Shown here piece after piece: positions 54,701 to 63,957 of a stretch of 64,000 nt of DNA. The position numbers and the translations under genes are program-made. The notes beneath the pieces are model-generated. The model was given only the letters and a program-made list of their open reading frames with translations, did no database searches and had not been told where the DNA came from. Position 1 is the stretch's first letter. Each line of letters starts with the position of its first letter. Source of the stretch: JBBATK01 sp044228685 (lineage in GTDB: Bacteria > Bacteroidota > Ignavibacteria > Kapaibacteriales > NICIL-2); assembly GCA_044228685.1 (NCBI GenBank), contig JBGAUL010000009.1, positions 73,709 through 137,708 on the forward strand, read 5' to 3'.

Positions 54701-55631
54701 AGCTAATTGAGGGAAGGAAACGATCGCGGATGTCGTAGCTGTTGGTTTCAGTCAGACCGGTAGGCATATGACTAAGCGTCACAGAATGGAAAGTATTACA
54801 CTCCGGTTTAACGCGCCAGCTGATTTCGCAATGACCAAAAGAAATGGCGTTGTAATAGATTTGATTGTAAGCTTTGATGATCTGCTCCATCGAGCGAACG
54901 TTTTCGAATGTTAAGCCACCGGTTTGCTCAGCAATGTGGATCAGGCTTTGAGGTGCGCTGAGATTGACGCAAACGCAATAGATGCTTACTCCCTTTGCTT
55001 TGGCCTGTGCAATAACTTCAGTCTCATTACACGCGCCCATACCATCTGTGAGAAAGATCACAACTCTGTGATGCTTCGTAGTACCGATGATTGAAAGTGC
55101 TGAGTTTGGTTCGCGAATCAGACCGGCATCATAGACTGTTCCGCCTTGGGGTTTGAGTTGATCAATTGCGCTATTCAGTGAGTACTTATCATCTGTGAAG
55201 TCAAAATTGAGATAACCATCCATATCAAAACTCACGAGGGCAGTTTCTGATCCATCCTTTGCTTGAAGCTTTACCCATTCTTTTGCGGCAGCTTGTGCGA
55301 GGGACATGTTTTGCGGGTTTCCGCTGGACATTGAGCCGGACACATCGACTACCAATACACTGGAGAGGGGATTCGGTTTCGTAACCGGAGGACAACTCAT
55401 GGCGAGAAGAGGATAAACAGTGCCGTTGTCACGCAGCTCGAACTCAGATGCCGAAAGATTCTCTATACGTCGACCACTGTCATTGGTCATGTACACTGAT
55501 GCACGCATGATCGGATATGTCGAGTCAATAACATCGTACAAATGCAACAAAGCTTGTGCGTGAGTGCATGTCGTGCTTGCAATGAGGATGAGTAGGGCGA
55601 TGCAAGAAGAGCGGAGAATTTTCATAGGCAT
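51780..55631 (-). CDS. Secreted VWA / WD40-like / Ig-repeat protein with T9SS sorting domain
   Basis: 1283 residues; ATG 55631 or 55625 (MKILRSSCIALLILIASTTC). Order: VWA domain with MIDAS 'VVDVSGSMSSGN' and 'IFLTDGMG'; an Ig-like spacer; WD40-like blades (about 480-830, 'VRDICFSPDGLRVASVASNG', 'WSPDGSHVAIGFNSGRIALWN'); choice-of-anchor-D repeats (about 850-1060, 'VDLGIVSVGSAKDSIVDAI', 'IDFGKVPVGASRDSLV'); a cohesin-like sandwich; and a T9SS type A domain ('LQPNPVLDQLELVLN'). It is a shorter relative of the giant at 865-8133. A GACTGTC-tttat-GACAGTC hairpin (55639-55657) sits 8 bases before the start and may control translation. Confidence 0.9.
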   Translation of the reverse strand: MPMKILRSSCIALLILIASTTCTHAQALLHLYDVIDSTYPIMRASVYMTNDSGRRIENLSASEFELRDNGTVYPLLAMSCPPVTKPNPLSSVLVVDVSGSMSSGNPQNMSLAQAAAKEWVKLQAKDGSETALVSFDMDGYLNFDFTDDKYSLNSAIDQLKPQGGTVYDAGLIREPNSALSIIGTTKHHRVVIFLTDGMGACNETEVIAQAKAKGVSIYCVCVNLSAPQSLIHIAEQTGGLTFENVRSMEQIIKAYNQIYYNAISFGHCEISWRVKPECNTFHSVTLSHMPTGLTETNSYDIRDRFLPSISYSPSSVRFDSIAPGSSAVKHVTLTANGDSVVITGISPSLGLFTIENISFPITLKRGQSVGFDIRFSPQDSAMEFCSFSCTTNACVGSNYYAKGGFVGHRSSGAKLRLLKPNGGESLYAGDTCNITWTGVLPDDTLRLEFSSDRGASWTRITDSATAMHYTWIVPFVQSSICLIRAVQLYRPPAADTVLFLQSQVRDVRDICFSPDGLRVASVASNGSFRFNDGLNGRLVSTPWMLGFTPEALAWNSTGDFIGVCGADKTNAIAVLLDGASGLRVRHNLYEQVFSENGRYLSCDFTPDDQFLLLGSSYGSARAWAVRPSPDPTLNSFSIPPGHSSTIHCVRADNLFFQQPQGKRFSFISAANASTIRSIVDYDSTGGNYGLTNIQSAGTWKDIDQMWTVSPSPDGLHFAIGVLSGTLKIADTSGAFVNYTPIAGERINKCAWSPDGSHVAIGFNSGRIALWNVATQRIDRSLDTNHASLLALRWDSFGTRIVASYLNDSALIWRVESVPLQSDISDSTFRIISPQIKMKNAVDLGIVSVGSAKDSIVDAIMMLNGIGPSSHWSLDSAFIINDVNQAFGITSGTPKSFAPSTDNSLSVEFAFHPQQTGVQQADAVLWINATRYLVHLQGEGRSENLAYRQDYIDFGKVPVGASRDSLVIPLLINQSTQNYQQNSLTINGPDFKQFSVLGNAVQSINPGDSSSAQLRFHPMRNGRTSTTLEFSAISSKDPSSLVRHKITLFGEGICSSPSGTQPTLLRIEPADTVIATTQTMDLIVRVEAPSSAELAAVPDSCTLWLSFDCSTMALLDPPLNASVVNNRCVVELQTRKSGDTLLHCIMQGLLGSHDSVRLAIDSVQWYSTCPFSARGVEATVHYNDICKAGSSSRFLQGTTPLAMVLQPNPVLDQLELVLNSNEDAECELVLSDVLGNVVKQFNAQSIKRGSQRLDLDCSDLPNGSYVLSIRNHYWQRSLNFMKWN

Positions 55632-55638
55632 AGCAAAC

Positions 55639-55657
55639 GACTGTCTTTATGACAGTC
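55639..55657 (-). promoter_or_regulatory. Stem-loop just upstream of the VWA gene start
   Basis: GACTGTC/GACAGTC, 7-bp perfect stem with a TTTAT loop, ending 8 bases before ATG 55631 in the leader on the minus strand. It could mask the ribosome site or end read-through from the propeller gene. Confidence 0.4.
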
Positions 55658-55713
55658 ATCATGATTGACTTTCTGTTGTACACCAAGCGAATGTGCTTAG
55701 TGCGCTAAACCAT

Positions 55714-58320
55714 TTAGTGCAACACGACGATGCGTGCGCAGACACTGTGTTGGGCTGAGTGGACTAGCGCATAATAGGTTCCACTTGCCAAACTCGAGCA
55801 ATCAACAAGTACTGATGAAGCTGAATTGCTTTGATCAAGCGATTCTTTGAGATTGCGTTGTAATACGACATCCCCAAGAGTATTTCGCAATTCGAGAACT
55901 GTTGCATCTGTCAGCATCGTTGAATTCCATGAGCAATGTAATTGTGAGCTCGTTGGATTTGGGTAAAGCAAGAGTTCAGATGACGCTTGTTCTTGCGTTT
56001 CCGGTACGTCGACCGGACCCGACGGAAGCCACGCTGCGATGTGTGATGAACTCTTCTTGCCGGCTTGACGGAAGAGTCCACTGAAGAAGACTGTATCACC
56101 GACAACCGCGATGGACACAACTTCGCTATCCAAACCGGAACCAAGTGCGCGCCATTGACGGGTCTTCATGTTCCACACCGCACAATTTCTTGCGGCTATA
56201 TTTCCGATTGCGCGGAAACGTCCGCCTACATACAACTCATCTCCCTTGACAGCCATTGCGCGAATCCACACACCATTGACCATTCCGCCATCGAGATCCA
56301 GCCACTGATGTCCATCCCACTCTGCAATGCCGTTGCACACATGTCCTCCGTGAATATCAAAGTTGCCGGCAACGAAGAGAGAAGAAGAAGTGCGGGTGAT
56401 AGCCATGATATGACTCCAACCGTCTTCGGGTACAAAGGCGTATGGCGTCCAGGTAGAGTTAGACCACAGCGCAAGACTACTTGCGCGCGCGGTGTCGCAT
56501 GCTTGGAAGAAACCGCCTGCAAACAGTCCGCCGTTGCCGTCGTCAGCCAGGCATTCGATAGGAGCATAATATCCATCTGAAGGAAAACCGGCGCCGAGTG
56601 TATTCCACTGAGTACCGTCCCAACGTGCAATGGAGAAGACAGTATCCTGCAGTGTTCCCGCTCGTTTGAATGCTCCGCCTGCATAGAGTGAGTTGCCTTG
56701 CACGAGCAATGCATTCACGCCAAATCGATCCCAACCTGTGCTCTGAAACATGCCGCCATCGACGCTTCTAGCTGTTGTACCGTCATAGGCTACCAGACAG
56801 TTTGACTTGACCGTTCCTGTTCCAAGGAAATCACCGCCGATGTAGTACGAACCCTTGTATTCAGCAAGCGAATACACCATTGGCGATGGCCAGGGCGGTG
56901 TGGTATTTTGTTTTGCGCGTTTGGTGAAGCCGCCGATGATGCCCGGTCCAATGGGATTCCAATGAAGTCCATCCCAACGCGCAATGCCACCAAGGGCATT
57001 TGATCCGGAATGCAGAAAGGTTCCGGCTGCAGTGAGACCTGAGGGCAGAGCCGCAATAACGCAATTATCATCAAAGCCGGCGCAGGGTCCGGTGCCGAGT
57101 CCAAGCCACTCATTACTCGCCAACCTGAACTCAGCAATATTCTGAGCCAAGGTTGTACCTGCAACGGCAAAGCGTCCACCGACCAACACCGCGTCATTGT
57201 ATGCGCAAATGGCATTGAGAGAAAATGACGTGCTATCAGAAGAAAGTCCGCTACCCAGCGAAAACCATCGTCTCGTTGCTCTGTTCCACCGTGCAATCGC
57301 ATTAACGAATGAGCTGTTGATGTTCGTTAAGTTTCCATTGCCGCAGTAAAGATCTTGGTCGCTTATAGCTACTCGTGATAAGCCTCCTTTGCCGGTGTCC
57401 ATTGAGACGATCGGCGAGGACCACGACATTCCATCATAGATCACAATATTCTTAGTTGGCATGAATGATGAACCGGTGTAGACGCTGTCGAATTGACCAA
57501 CCAGTGCAAGCAAGCTGTCGTGCGCGGCGCAGGCGAGAAAGCGTTGCTGCGAGACGCGTCCGACCTTGAGTGAGAAACTCTGGGGCAGTCCGGACCACTT
57601 CGATCCATCCCACAATGCGCATCGCGTAAGGCTTGTGTCGCCTGCGATATCATCAAACATTCCGATGCAGCAGAGTTTGTCTTTATACACGCAGAGACCA
57701 TATACTTCGCCGTTAACACCATTAGCGAGTCCCTCGCCAAGCGACTTCCATTCGCTACCCGTCCAACAAGCGATGTTTCGACACGGAGCTTTGCCGGCCT
57801 TTGCGAATACTCCTGCGGCGTACAGTTGTCCCTTGTACACACACAAGGCATTCACTGAGCCGTAGATACCATCTGCCATCGCTGACCAATTTCCGCTCGA
57901 TTTATCGAAAGTAGCAATCGATCGTAGCGGTGTGTTTCCTGAATATTGAAAGTAACCTGCTGCATAGATCGTATTTCCTTGAACAGCAAGAGCGCGAACG
58001 GTTGAGTCGAGTCCTTCGCCTAAATCTTCCCAACGACGCTGACTGCGATTCCATCGAACGACATTGCGCGCGACTGATCCGAATTGTCCTCCGAGAATCA
58101 CGTCACCACCATCATCAACCATACACTGCACCGGAGCAATTGGCACCGACACGCTCTGTCCCTGAATTGGTGCATCTATACCATGAGTGCCAAAACGCGA
58201 ATCCCAACGCGAATCGGAATAGCTTTGTGCCATGGTGCCGGTGTTACAGAGACAGAAGAGCAGAGTCGCTGCGATGAACATCACAACGTGGAATTGAGTA
58301 AACATAGATTTTGAGGTCAT
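55714..58320 (-). CDS. Secreted kelch-like beta-propeller protein with T9SS tag (paralogue 1)
   Basis: GTG 58359 opens the frame; ATG 58320 (MTSKSMFTQFHVVMFIAATL) or 58305 starts the signal peptide. 868 residues. After 'RWDSRFGTHGID' come at least ten repeats of about 50 residues with the pattern 'V.AL.V..N.LYAAG.F..AG....R.IA.W.G..W..LGEGL'. The C-terminus is a T9SS type A domain ('LLYPNPTSSQLHC'). Extracellular. No catalytic residues seen, so probably a binding or structural propeller. It lies in the same orientation as the paralogue at 58478-61051 and the VWA gene. Confidence 0.88.
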   Translation of the reverse strand: MTSKSMFTQFHVVMFIAATLLFCLCNTGTMAQSYSDSRWDSRFGTHGIDAPIQGQSVSVPIAPVQCMVDDGGDVILGGQFGSVARNVVRWNRSQRRWEDLGEGLDSTVRALAVQGNTIYAAGYFQYSGNTPLRSIATFDKSSGNWSAMADGIYGSVNALCVYKGQLYAAGVFAKAGKAPCRNIACWTGSEWKSLGEGLANGVNGEVYGLCVYKDKLCCIGMFDDIAGDTSLTRCALWDGSKWSGLPQSFSLKVGRVSQQRFLACAAHDSLLALVGQFDSVYTGSSFMPTKNIVIYDGMSWSSPIVSMDTGKGGLSRVAISDQDLYCGNGNLTNINSSFVNAIARWNRATRRWFSLGSGLSSDSTSFSLNAICAYNDAVLVGGRFAVAGTTLAQNIAEFRLASNEWLGLGTGPCAGFDDNCVIAALPSGLTAAGTFLHSGSNALGGIARWDGLHWNPIGPGIIGGFTKRAKQNTTPPWPSPMVYSLAEYKGSYYIGGDFLGTGTVKSNCLVAYDGTTARSVDGGMFQSTGWDRFGVNALLVQGNSLYAGGAFKRAGTLQDTVFSIARWDGTQWNTLGAGFPSDGYYAPIECLADDGNGGLFAGGFFQACDTARASSLALWSNSTWTPYAFVPEDGWSHIMAITRTSSSLFVAGNFDIHGGHVCNGIAEWDGHQWLDLDGGMVNGVWIRAMAVKGDELYVGGRFRAIGNIAARNCAVWNMKTRQWRALGSGLDSEVVSIAVVGDTVFFSGLFRQAGKKSSSHIAAWLPSGPVDVPETQEQASSELLLYPNPTSSQLHCSWNSTMLTDATVLELRNTLGDVVLQRNLKESLDQSNSASSVLVDCSSLASGTYYALVHSAQHSVCARIVVLH

Positions 58321-58477
58321 ACTATTGAATTCGATGTAGTGCAACCACCAACAAGACACACGCAGTTAAATGTAAAGCGCTCTGTGTCTTTTGTACTATA
58401 AACGCGCCTGTAAATGTGTTGAGCTGCATAGATCGATAGTACAGCAACACAGATCAGAACATGCAAGTGCTATCCGA

Positions 58478-61051
58478 CTAAAGCTTGATAAACAACTGTC
58501 GTTTCACAAGCGACTGCCCGCACTGAATCTCACACTGATACAATCCCCGATGCAAAGCGCGTGTGTCAATTCTCATCAGTTGTTCCAAAGGCGAACACGA
58601 TTGTGTAATCATCTCTTTTCCATTTTCATCATAGATCATGATCCGCACATCATCTGATGTTGTGCACAATGAAGCTACGTGAACATACAGATGATCATCA
58701 CTGGGATTGGGATACAGCAATGAGGCAGCGTCTACGTTTGATTGATCTTCAACCTCAACTTTAAAATCAACCGGATGCCATGCTGCGATATTGTGAGAGA
58801 GTCTGTTGCCGGCGTGATCGAAGCGTCCGGCGCAAAAAACTGTATCTCGCACGTGCGCCATTGATTTCACTTCTCCATCTGTTCCGCTACCGAGCGGATA
58901 CCACGCGTTAGTCTTTAGATCCCAACGCGCAATGTTGTTGGCCAGACATCGACCGATAGCTTTGAAATTGCCACCGACATAGAGCTGATCACCGACTAGT
59001 GTCATGCAGTTAATTGTGCCAAGCGAAATCATCCCACCATCGAGATCATGCCACTGCTTGCCATCCCATCGGGCGATGTTATTGACTACTATACCACCTC
59101 TGCGATAGAAGGAGCCGGCGACGTAGAGATCGCTTCCGACGCGTAGCATGCAATTGATAGTAGCAAGATCGTCATTGGGATCGTAGCCGGGAGTGGTCCA
59201 GCTGGTGCCGTCCCAATGCGCGAGACTATTAGCATTCTGACCTCCGGCTTGCTTGAAATACCCGGCTGCGTAAATACCATTGCTGTCATCACGGATAATG
59301 GTATTGATAGTATGTGCGCCGGTACCTGAGCCGGCATTATCAATTCCAAGACCTAAGCGATTCCACCGAGATCCGTTCCATTGCATAATGTTGCGAGTGG
59401 AAATGCTTCCGGCGGAAATGAAGTTGCCGCCGATGTAGAGCAGGGTGTCAACGGGACACATTGCAAATACTCCGCAGGACGAAAAACTTGCGGATGAATC
59501 TCGAACTCCTCCATTGAACATTGTGAGGGTATCGGGAGAATATTCAAAGAGACCATTGACTATTGTCGGACCAATCTTTGCAAAATCGCCGCCGATGAGA
59601 AGCTTGTTTTTATAGAAGCATGTGCTGCTTATTTCGGGAGAAATGAAAAAGAAACCGCTGATGTTTCGACCTTTGAGACTATCTACAAAGCCATGACCGT
59701 ATGTCTGCCAATCTGAGCCAGTCCACAATCCAACTCCATTACACAACTTGTCACCAAAAGCAGGGATGCGACCGCATATCCACAGTGAATCATTGTTATT
59801 CAGGAAGACTGGAAATCCCTCATACCATGTGAATGATGGTCCCCACCCATTTGCATACTCACTCGAAAGAGCAAACCAACTCTGTCGCTGAAGATCATAG
59901 CCTGCTGCGTAGCGAAATATTTCGTCGCCTATGCGACTAAAAGGACCACATATTAAAACACGCGACTTCACAAGAAACACAAGCGGAACACTCAAACCGT
60001 AGCCGCCATTTGTTATTCGCAGAGTATCCGATGTGAAGTGCTTTTTGGTATGGAGGTCCAGATAGCTGTATTGAATACTCGTCTGCTGTAGATCGGCGTG
60101 ATGGAATTCAACGAAGTAGTCGTCATTTATATCAAACGAAACCACTTTGTCGCTCAGTTCAGAAAAAGCATCTTCGAATGCCTTCCAGTTTTGACCATCA
60201 TAAACCAGCACACCTTTATTACTGACATTAATGTTGTCTACTGTGACAACTGCCAAGTTTCCAAGTATGAAGAGATAGGAATTGTTGGCTCGCAAGGAAC
60301 GAATGCTATACTGCCACTGACTTGGGTTTGCTATGTGCAACTTACCCGGCGGGGCGTGCCAAGAACTTCCGTCCCAAAAAGCCAGTCGCGCACGCGTTGA
60401 ATCACCTCCGGCTGAGTTGAAACTGCCGCCGACAACAAGATTGTTTTTATAAACACAAAGTGTGTTGACGTTTCCAACAACGCCATTCTCTCCAGCCTTA
60501 CCCAGTCCATTCCATGTTGTTCCATTCCAACGAGCAATACTTCTGGCTGCGATGCTTCCTGCTGTAGAAAAGTAACCTGCTACATAAAGCTCATTATTGT
60601 ACCAAGCCGTTGCGTACACGGTCCCATCAATTCCACCCTCCATTGTGTACCATTGTTGAGTGCTGATATTCCATCGAGCAACGTTCAGCGTCTGTATGTT
60701 ACCTGCGCGCGTGAACGTGCCGGCAACGTAGATGTCATCGTCGTGTGCACATATTGACGTGACCATTCCGTTGACTCCGTCGCCTAAGGCATACCATGTG
60801 TGTGTAGTGGTATCCCATCGAGCAATGTTAGATCCAACATTGACGAAGCTTCCGCCGGCATAAATGCTGCCGTGTGATTCCGCATAACACTTTATTGGAT
60901 AATCGCTACCACTTGCAGTCTGACCGTAGGAAACGACTTGAACTCCGCGCAGATCAAAACGCGTATCCCAGCGACGATCTTCAGGATTCTGTGATAAAAC
61001 AATTGCTGTACATAGAACAAGACTCGCGAGCGTCAATAGCGTTTTCATCAT
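58478..61051 (-). CDS. Secreted kelch-like beta-propeller protein with T9SS tag (paralogue 2)
   Basis: 857 residues from ATG 61051 (MMKTLLTLASLVLCTAIVLS). The N-terminus 'RRWDTRFDLRGVQVV' matches 'SRWDSRFGTHGIDAP' of its downstream neighbour, followed by the same repeat ('YAGGSFVNVGSNIARWDTTTHTWYALGDGV' type, motif GSNIARWDTTTHTWYALGDG) and a T9SS type A domain ('LLYPNPSDDHLYVHV'). The tandem pair arose by duplication; the central repeats have diverged, so they probably bind different partners. No ORF lies in the 157-base gap between them. Confidence 0.88.
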   Translation of the reverse strand: MMKTLLTLASLVLCTAIVLSQNPEDRRWDTRFDLRGVQVVSYGQTASGSDYPIKCYAESHGSIYAGGSFVNVGSNIARWDTTTHTWYALGDGVNGMVTSICAHDDDIYVAGTFTRAGNIQTLNVARWNISTQQWYTMEGGIDGTVYATAWYNNELYVAGYFSTAGSIAARSIARWNGTTWNGLGKAGENGVVGNVNTLCVYKNNLVVGGSFNSAGGDSTRARLAFWDGSSWHAPPGKLHIANPSQWQYSIRSLRANNSYLFILGNLAVVTVDNINVSNKGVLVYDGQNWKAFEDAFSELSDKVVSFDINDDYFVEFHHADLQQTSIQYSYLDLHTKKHFTSDTLRITNGGYGLSVPLVFLVKSRVLICGPFSRIGDEIFRYAAGYDLQRQSWFALSSEYANGWGPSFTWYEGFPVFLNNNDSLWICGRIPAFGDKLCNGVGLWTGSDWQTYGHGFVDSLKGRNISGFFFISPEISSTCFYKNKLLIGGDFAKIGPTIVNGLFEYSPDTLTMFNGGVRDSSASFSSCGVFAMCPVDTLLYIGGNFISAGSISTRNIMQWNGSRWNRLGLGIDNAGSGTGAHTINTIIRDDSNGIYAAGYFKQAGGQNANSLAHWDGTSWTTPGYDPNDDLATINCMLRVGSDLYVAGSFYRRGGIVVNNIARWDGKQWHDLDGGMISLGTINCMTLVGDQLYVGGNFKAIGRCLANNIARWDLKTNAWYPLGSGTDGEVKSMAHVRDTVFCAGRFDHAGNRLSHNIAAWHPVDFKVEVEDQSNVDAASLLYPNPSDDHLYVHVASLCTTSDDVRIMIYDENGKEMITQSCSPLEQLMRIDTRALHRGLYQCEIQCGQSLVKRQLFIKL

Positions 61052-61477
61052 GAGTGCTCTCAGCTAGATTGAATTCTCTGTATTAGACTGTGCTCAATAT
61101 TCTCAGGTAGCGGTTAACTGTACTGTATTCCCCGTATATCCGAACCGCACTCCATCACATCGGAGTTTATTTCATCGCTTTATTCATTGGAGTCGCTGCA
61201 GAAAATATCGCTTTCGAATTTCACCAACAAGGTATTGTCACAATTCTTGAGTTTGTGTGACGCACTAGACCAAGTGAATACCTACCTAGAGTCGATCTTG
61301 TATATGCAGTGCTGTGACAGCCCCAACGACACTCAGCACGGACGCATCTCCGCACACCAAATCCCCGCAAAAAGAGAGTTTTCGAGGCTTATAACACTTT
61401 AATACATTTTTATCTTCTATTCCGATTTCGGTTGTATATTGGTCTAATCTCGTCAACCAATAACTCAAGAGGAACTC
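61052..61477. other. Intergenic region between the propeller gene and the tyrosine operon
   Basis: 426 bases between divergent starts. A 71-codon plus-strand frame (61187-61402) has no recognisable domain or ribosome site and is not called. The AT-rich stretch 61395-61445 ('ttgtatattgg') is the likeliest place for the hmgA promoter, but no consensus is matched. Confidence 0.4.
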
Positions 61478-62644
61478 ATGCCTGTGTATCATCGGCAGGG
61501 CGTCATTCCGTCCAAGCGACACGTCGTTTACCGTCAGCCAAGCGGTGCCTTATATCATGAAGAACTATTTGGAACCGAGGGATTCGGTGGTGTTTCATCG
61601 TTGATTTACCATCTCAATCCTCCGACCATGGTAAAGGAGATGGGAGAGCCGTATTCGGTGCGACCGGACATTGCGATTGGTCAGAACATGCAAGCGTTGA
61701 GTTTCCTGGGATTCGACGTTGAGCCGAATGACGACTACTTGCAGAGTCGTACAACTTTGTTTGTGAATGGCGACTTACACGTTGGTCTCGCCGCTCCGCG
61801 CAAGAGCATGACGGAGTATTTCTTTAAAAACGCAGACGCCGACGAGATGCTCTTTGTTCACCAGGGAAGTGGAACATTGAAGAGCGCTTATGGTTCGGTG
61901 CAATTCGCCTATGGTGATTATCTCGTGATACCGCGAGGCACGACTTATCAATTGGAGTTTGATTCTGCTGACAATCGTCTGTTGTACATCGAATCCTTTA
62001 GTCCGATACGTACTCCACGTCGTTATCGTAATGAGTGGGGTCAGCTGCTTGAGCATTCGCCATTCTGCGAGCGCGACTTCCGTCTGCCAATTGATTTAGA
62101 AACGCACGACGAGCAAGGCGACTTCTTGGTCAACATCAAGAAGAACGGTTTGATGTATCCTTACACATATGCAACGCATCCATTCGACTTGATTGGATGG
62201 GATGGCTATTGTTATCCCTACGCGTTCTCGATCTTCAACTTCGAACCTATTACCGGTCGTGTGCACATGCCACCGCCGATTCACCAACAATGGGAAGCAA
62301 ACAATTTTGTTGTGTGTTCCTTTGTTCCGCGTTTGTACGATTACCATCCACAGGCTATTCCGGCGCCCTATCATCATTCAAACATTGACTCTGATGAGAT
62401 CTTGTACTATGTCGATGGTGATTTCATGAGTCGCAACAATATCCGTAAGGGACAACTCACGCTGCATCCTGCGGGCATTCCGCATGGTCCACATCCGGGA
62501 GCAATTGAGCGCAGCATTGGCAAGAAAGAAACCGGCGAGTTGGCTGTGATGATCGATCCGTTCCGTCCGATGAGCATAACCACTGACGCCATGAAGATCG
62601 AAGTAAAAGACTATTACAAATCATGGATGGCGCAACCGGTTTAA
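61478..62644 (+). CDS. hmgA: Homogentisate 1,2-dioxygenase
   Basis: 388 residues, the shorter bacterial form. AGAGGA lies 5 bases before the ATG at 61478. Cupin-like enzyme that uses Fe(II) and O2 to open the ring of homogentisate to maleylacetoacetate. Recognised by 'ALYHEELFGTEGFGGVSSLIYH', 'RTTLFVNGDLHVGLAAPRKSM', 'FVHQGSGTLKSAYG' and the iron-binding region 'PYHHSNIDSDEILYYVDGDFMSR' with 'LHPAGIPHGPHPG' (motifs YHHSNIDSDEILYY and IPHGPHPG). Followed after 54 bases by hppD; the two catalyse consecutive steps of tyrosine breakdown. Maleylacetoacetate isomerase and fumarylacetoacetase are not in the window. Confidence 0.93.
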   Translation: MPVYHRQGVIPSKRHVVYRQPSGALYHEELFGTEGFGGVSSLIYHLNPPTMVKEMGEPYSVRPDIAIGQNMQALSFLGFDVEPNDDYLQSRTTLFVNGDLHVGLAAPRKSMTEYFFKNADADEMLFVHQGSGTLKSAYGSVQFAYGDYLVIPRGTTYQLEFDSADNRLLYIESFSPIRTPRRYRNEWGQLLEHSPFCERDFRLPIDLETHDEQGDFLVNIKKNGLMYPYTYATHPFDLIGWDGYCYPYAFSIFNFEPITGRVHMPPPIHQQWEANNFVVCSFVPRLYDYHPQAIPAPYHHSNIDSDEILYYVDGDFMSRNNIRKGQLTLHPAGIPHGPHPGAIERSIGKKETGELAVMIDPFRPMSITTDAMKIEVKDYYKSWMAQPV

Positions 62645-62698
62645 GCTGAGAACAATTCACCTAAACAAGAAACTCAATTATTAGAAGCAGGAGACATC

Positions 62699-63850
62699 AT
62701 GCAAGACCTCACAAGTGTCACGAACTATAGTTATGGAATCGAGAAGATCTTCGGCGATGCTGAGGACTTTCTTCCTATCAACGGAACTGACTATGTAGAG
62801 TTATATGTTGGCAACGCCAAGCAAGCTGCGCACTATTATAAAACAGCCTTTGGTTTTCAATCGCTAGCGTACAGTGGTTTGGAGACGGGTTCGAGGGATC
62901 GTACGTCTTATGTGATCGTGCAAGACAAGATCCGTCTGATGCTGACCACGCCATTCGATGCTGACTCAGATATCTCGCATCACATTCGGCGTCATGGTGA
63001 TGGCGTAAAAGTCATTGCCCTCTGGGTCGACGATGCTGCTGATGCATTCGAACAAACCGTCAAGCGTGGCGCAAAAGTCTACTTCGAACCAAAAGAAGAT
63101 TTCGACGAAAACGGTCGCGTACTCCGCGCCGGCATTCACACCTACGGCGACACTGTGCACGTATTTGTTGAGCGCAAGAACTACAATGGAATCTTTCTAC
63201 CCGGATACAAGAAGTGGGAAAGCGAATACAATCCGCCGTCAATGGGATTCCGATACATTGACCACATGGTAGGAAATGTTGAGTTAGGCAAGATGAATGA
63301 GTGGGCGAAATTCTACCATGATGTCATGGGATTCTCGAACATCATCACCTTCGATGACAAGGATATTTCGACCGAGTACTCAGCGCTCATGAGCAAAGTG
63401 ATGAGCAATGGGAATGGCAGGATTAAATTTCCAATCAACGAACCGGCACCAGGAAAGAAGAAATCACAGATCGAAGAGTTTCTTGATTTCTACAATGGAC
63501 CGGGATGTCAACACATTGCTATTGCCACCAACGACATCGTTCATTCCGTCCGCGAAATGCGTAAGAATGGCGTTGAATTCCTCTATGTCCCCGGATCCTA
63601 CTACGACACCGTTTCTGACCGAGTCGGAATCATCGAAGAAGACATGAACACCCTCAAGTCGCTCGGCATCATGGTCGATCGCGACGAAGAAGGATACCTC
63701 CTCCAAATCTTCACCAAACCCGTGGAAGACCGTCCAACACTCTTCTTCGAAATCATCCAACGCAAAGGCGCCAAGAGCTTTGGCAAAGGCAACTTCCAAG
63801 CCCTCTTCGAATCCATCGAAGCCGAACAAGCCCGAAGAGGAACGTTGTAG
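62699..63850 (+). CDS. hppD: 4-hydroxyphenylpyruvate dioxygenase
   Basis: 383 residues with AGGAG at 62689-62693. Two VOC halves: the N-terminal one ('DYVELYVGNAKQAAHYYKTAFGFQ') and the catalytic C-terminal one ('YIDHMVGNVELGKMNEWAKFYHDVMGFS', 'GCQHIAIATNDIVHSVREMRKNGVEFL', 'LLQIFTKPVEDRPTLFFEIIQRKG'). The Fe(II) ligands are the His in 'IDHMVGN', the His in 'CQHIAIAT' and the Glu in 'FFEIIQRKG'; all present. It converts 4-hydroxyphenylpyruvate to homogentisate, the substrate of hmgA upstream. The order product-enzyme first (hmgA then hppD) is common in Bacteroidota operons. Confidence 0.95.
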   Translation: MQDLTSVTNYSYGIEKIFGDAEDFLPINGTDYVELYVGNAKQAAHYYKTAFGFQSLAYSGLETGSRDRTSYVIVQDKIRLMLTTPFDADSDISHHIRRHGDGVKVIALWVDDAADAFEQTVKRGAKVYFEPKEDFDENGRVLRAGIHTYGDTVHVFVERKNYNGIFLPGYKKWESEYNPPSMGFRYIDHMVGNVELGKMNEWAKFYHDVMGFSNIITFDDKDISTEYSALMSKVMSNGNGRIKFPINEPAPGKKKSQIEEFLDFYNGPGCQHIAIATNDIVHSVREMRKNGVEFLYVPGSYYDTVSDRVGIIEEDMNTLKSLGIMVDRDEEGYLLQIFTKPVEDRPTLFFEIIQRKGAKSFGKGNFQALFESIEAEQARRGTL

Positions 63851-63877
63851 AAAATAAAAGTAGTATGCACATTGTAT

Positions 63878-63910
63878 CCGAGGTGTCATGACAAAGTTGT
63901 GACACCTCGG
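63878..63910 (+). terminator. Long stem-loop after hppD, related to the dispersed repeat
   Basis: CCGAGGTGTCATGAC-AAA-GTTGTGACACCTCGG gives a 15-bp stem in which two pairs are G-U in the plus-strand RNA. The core is a variant of repeat hairpin H2. No T-run follows, so it may terminate weakly or protect the hmgA-hppD mRNA 3' end. Confidence 0.6.
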
Positions 63911-63957
63911 TCTGCGAAGCAGCTAAACCCACGCTTCCAAATACAGCGGTCGTCTTT

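Noticed and set aside
61187..61402. 71-codon ORF before hmgA
   Set aside because: No domain, no Shine-Dalgarno motif and no conserved feature; it overlaps the likely promoter region.
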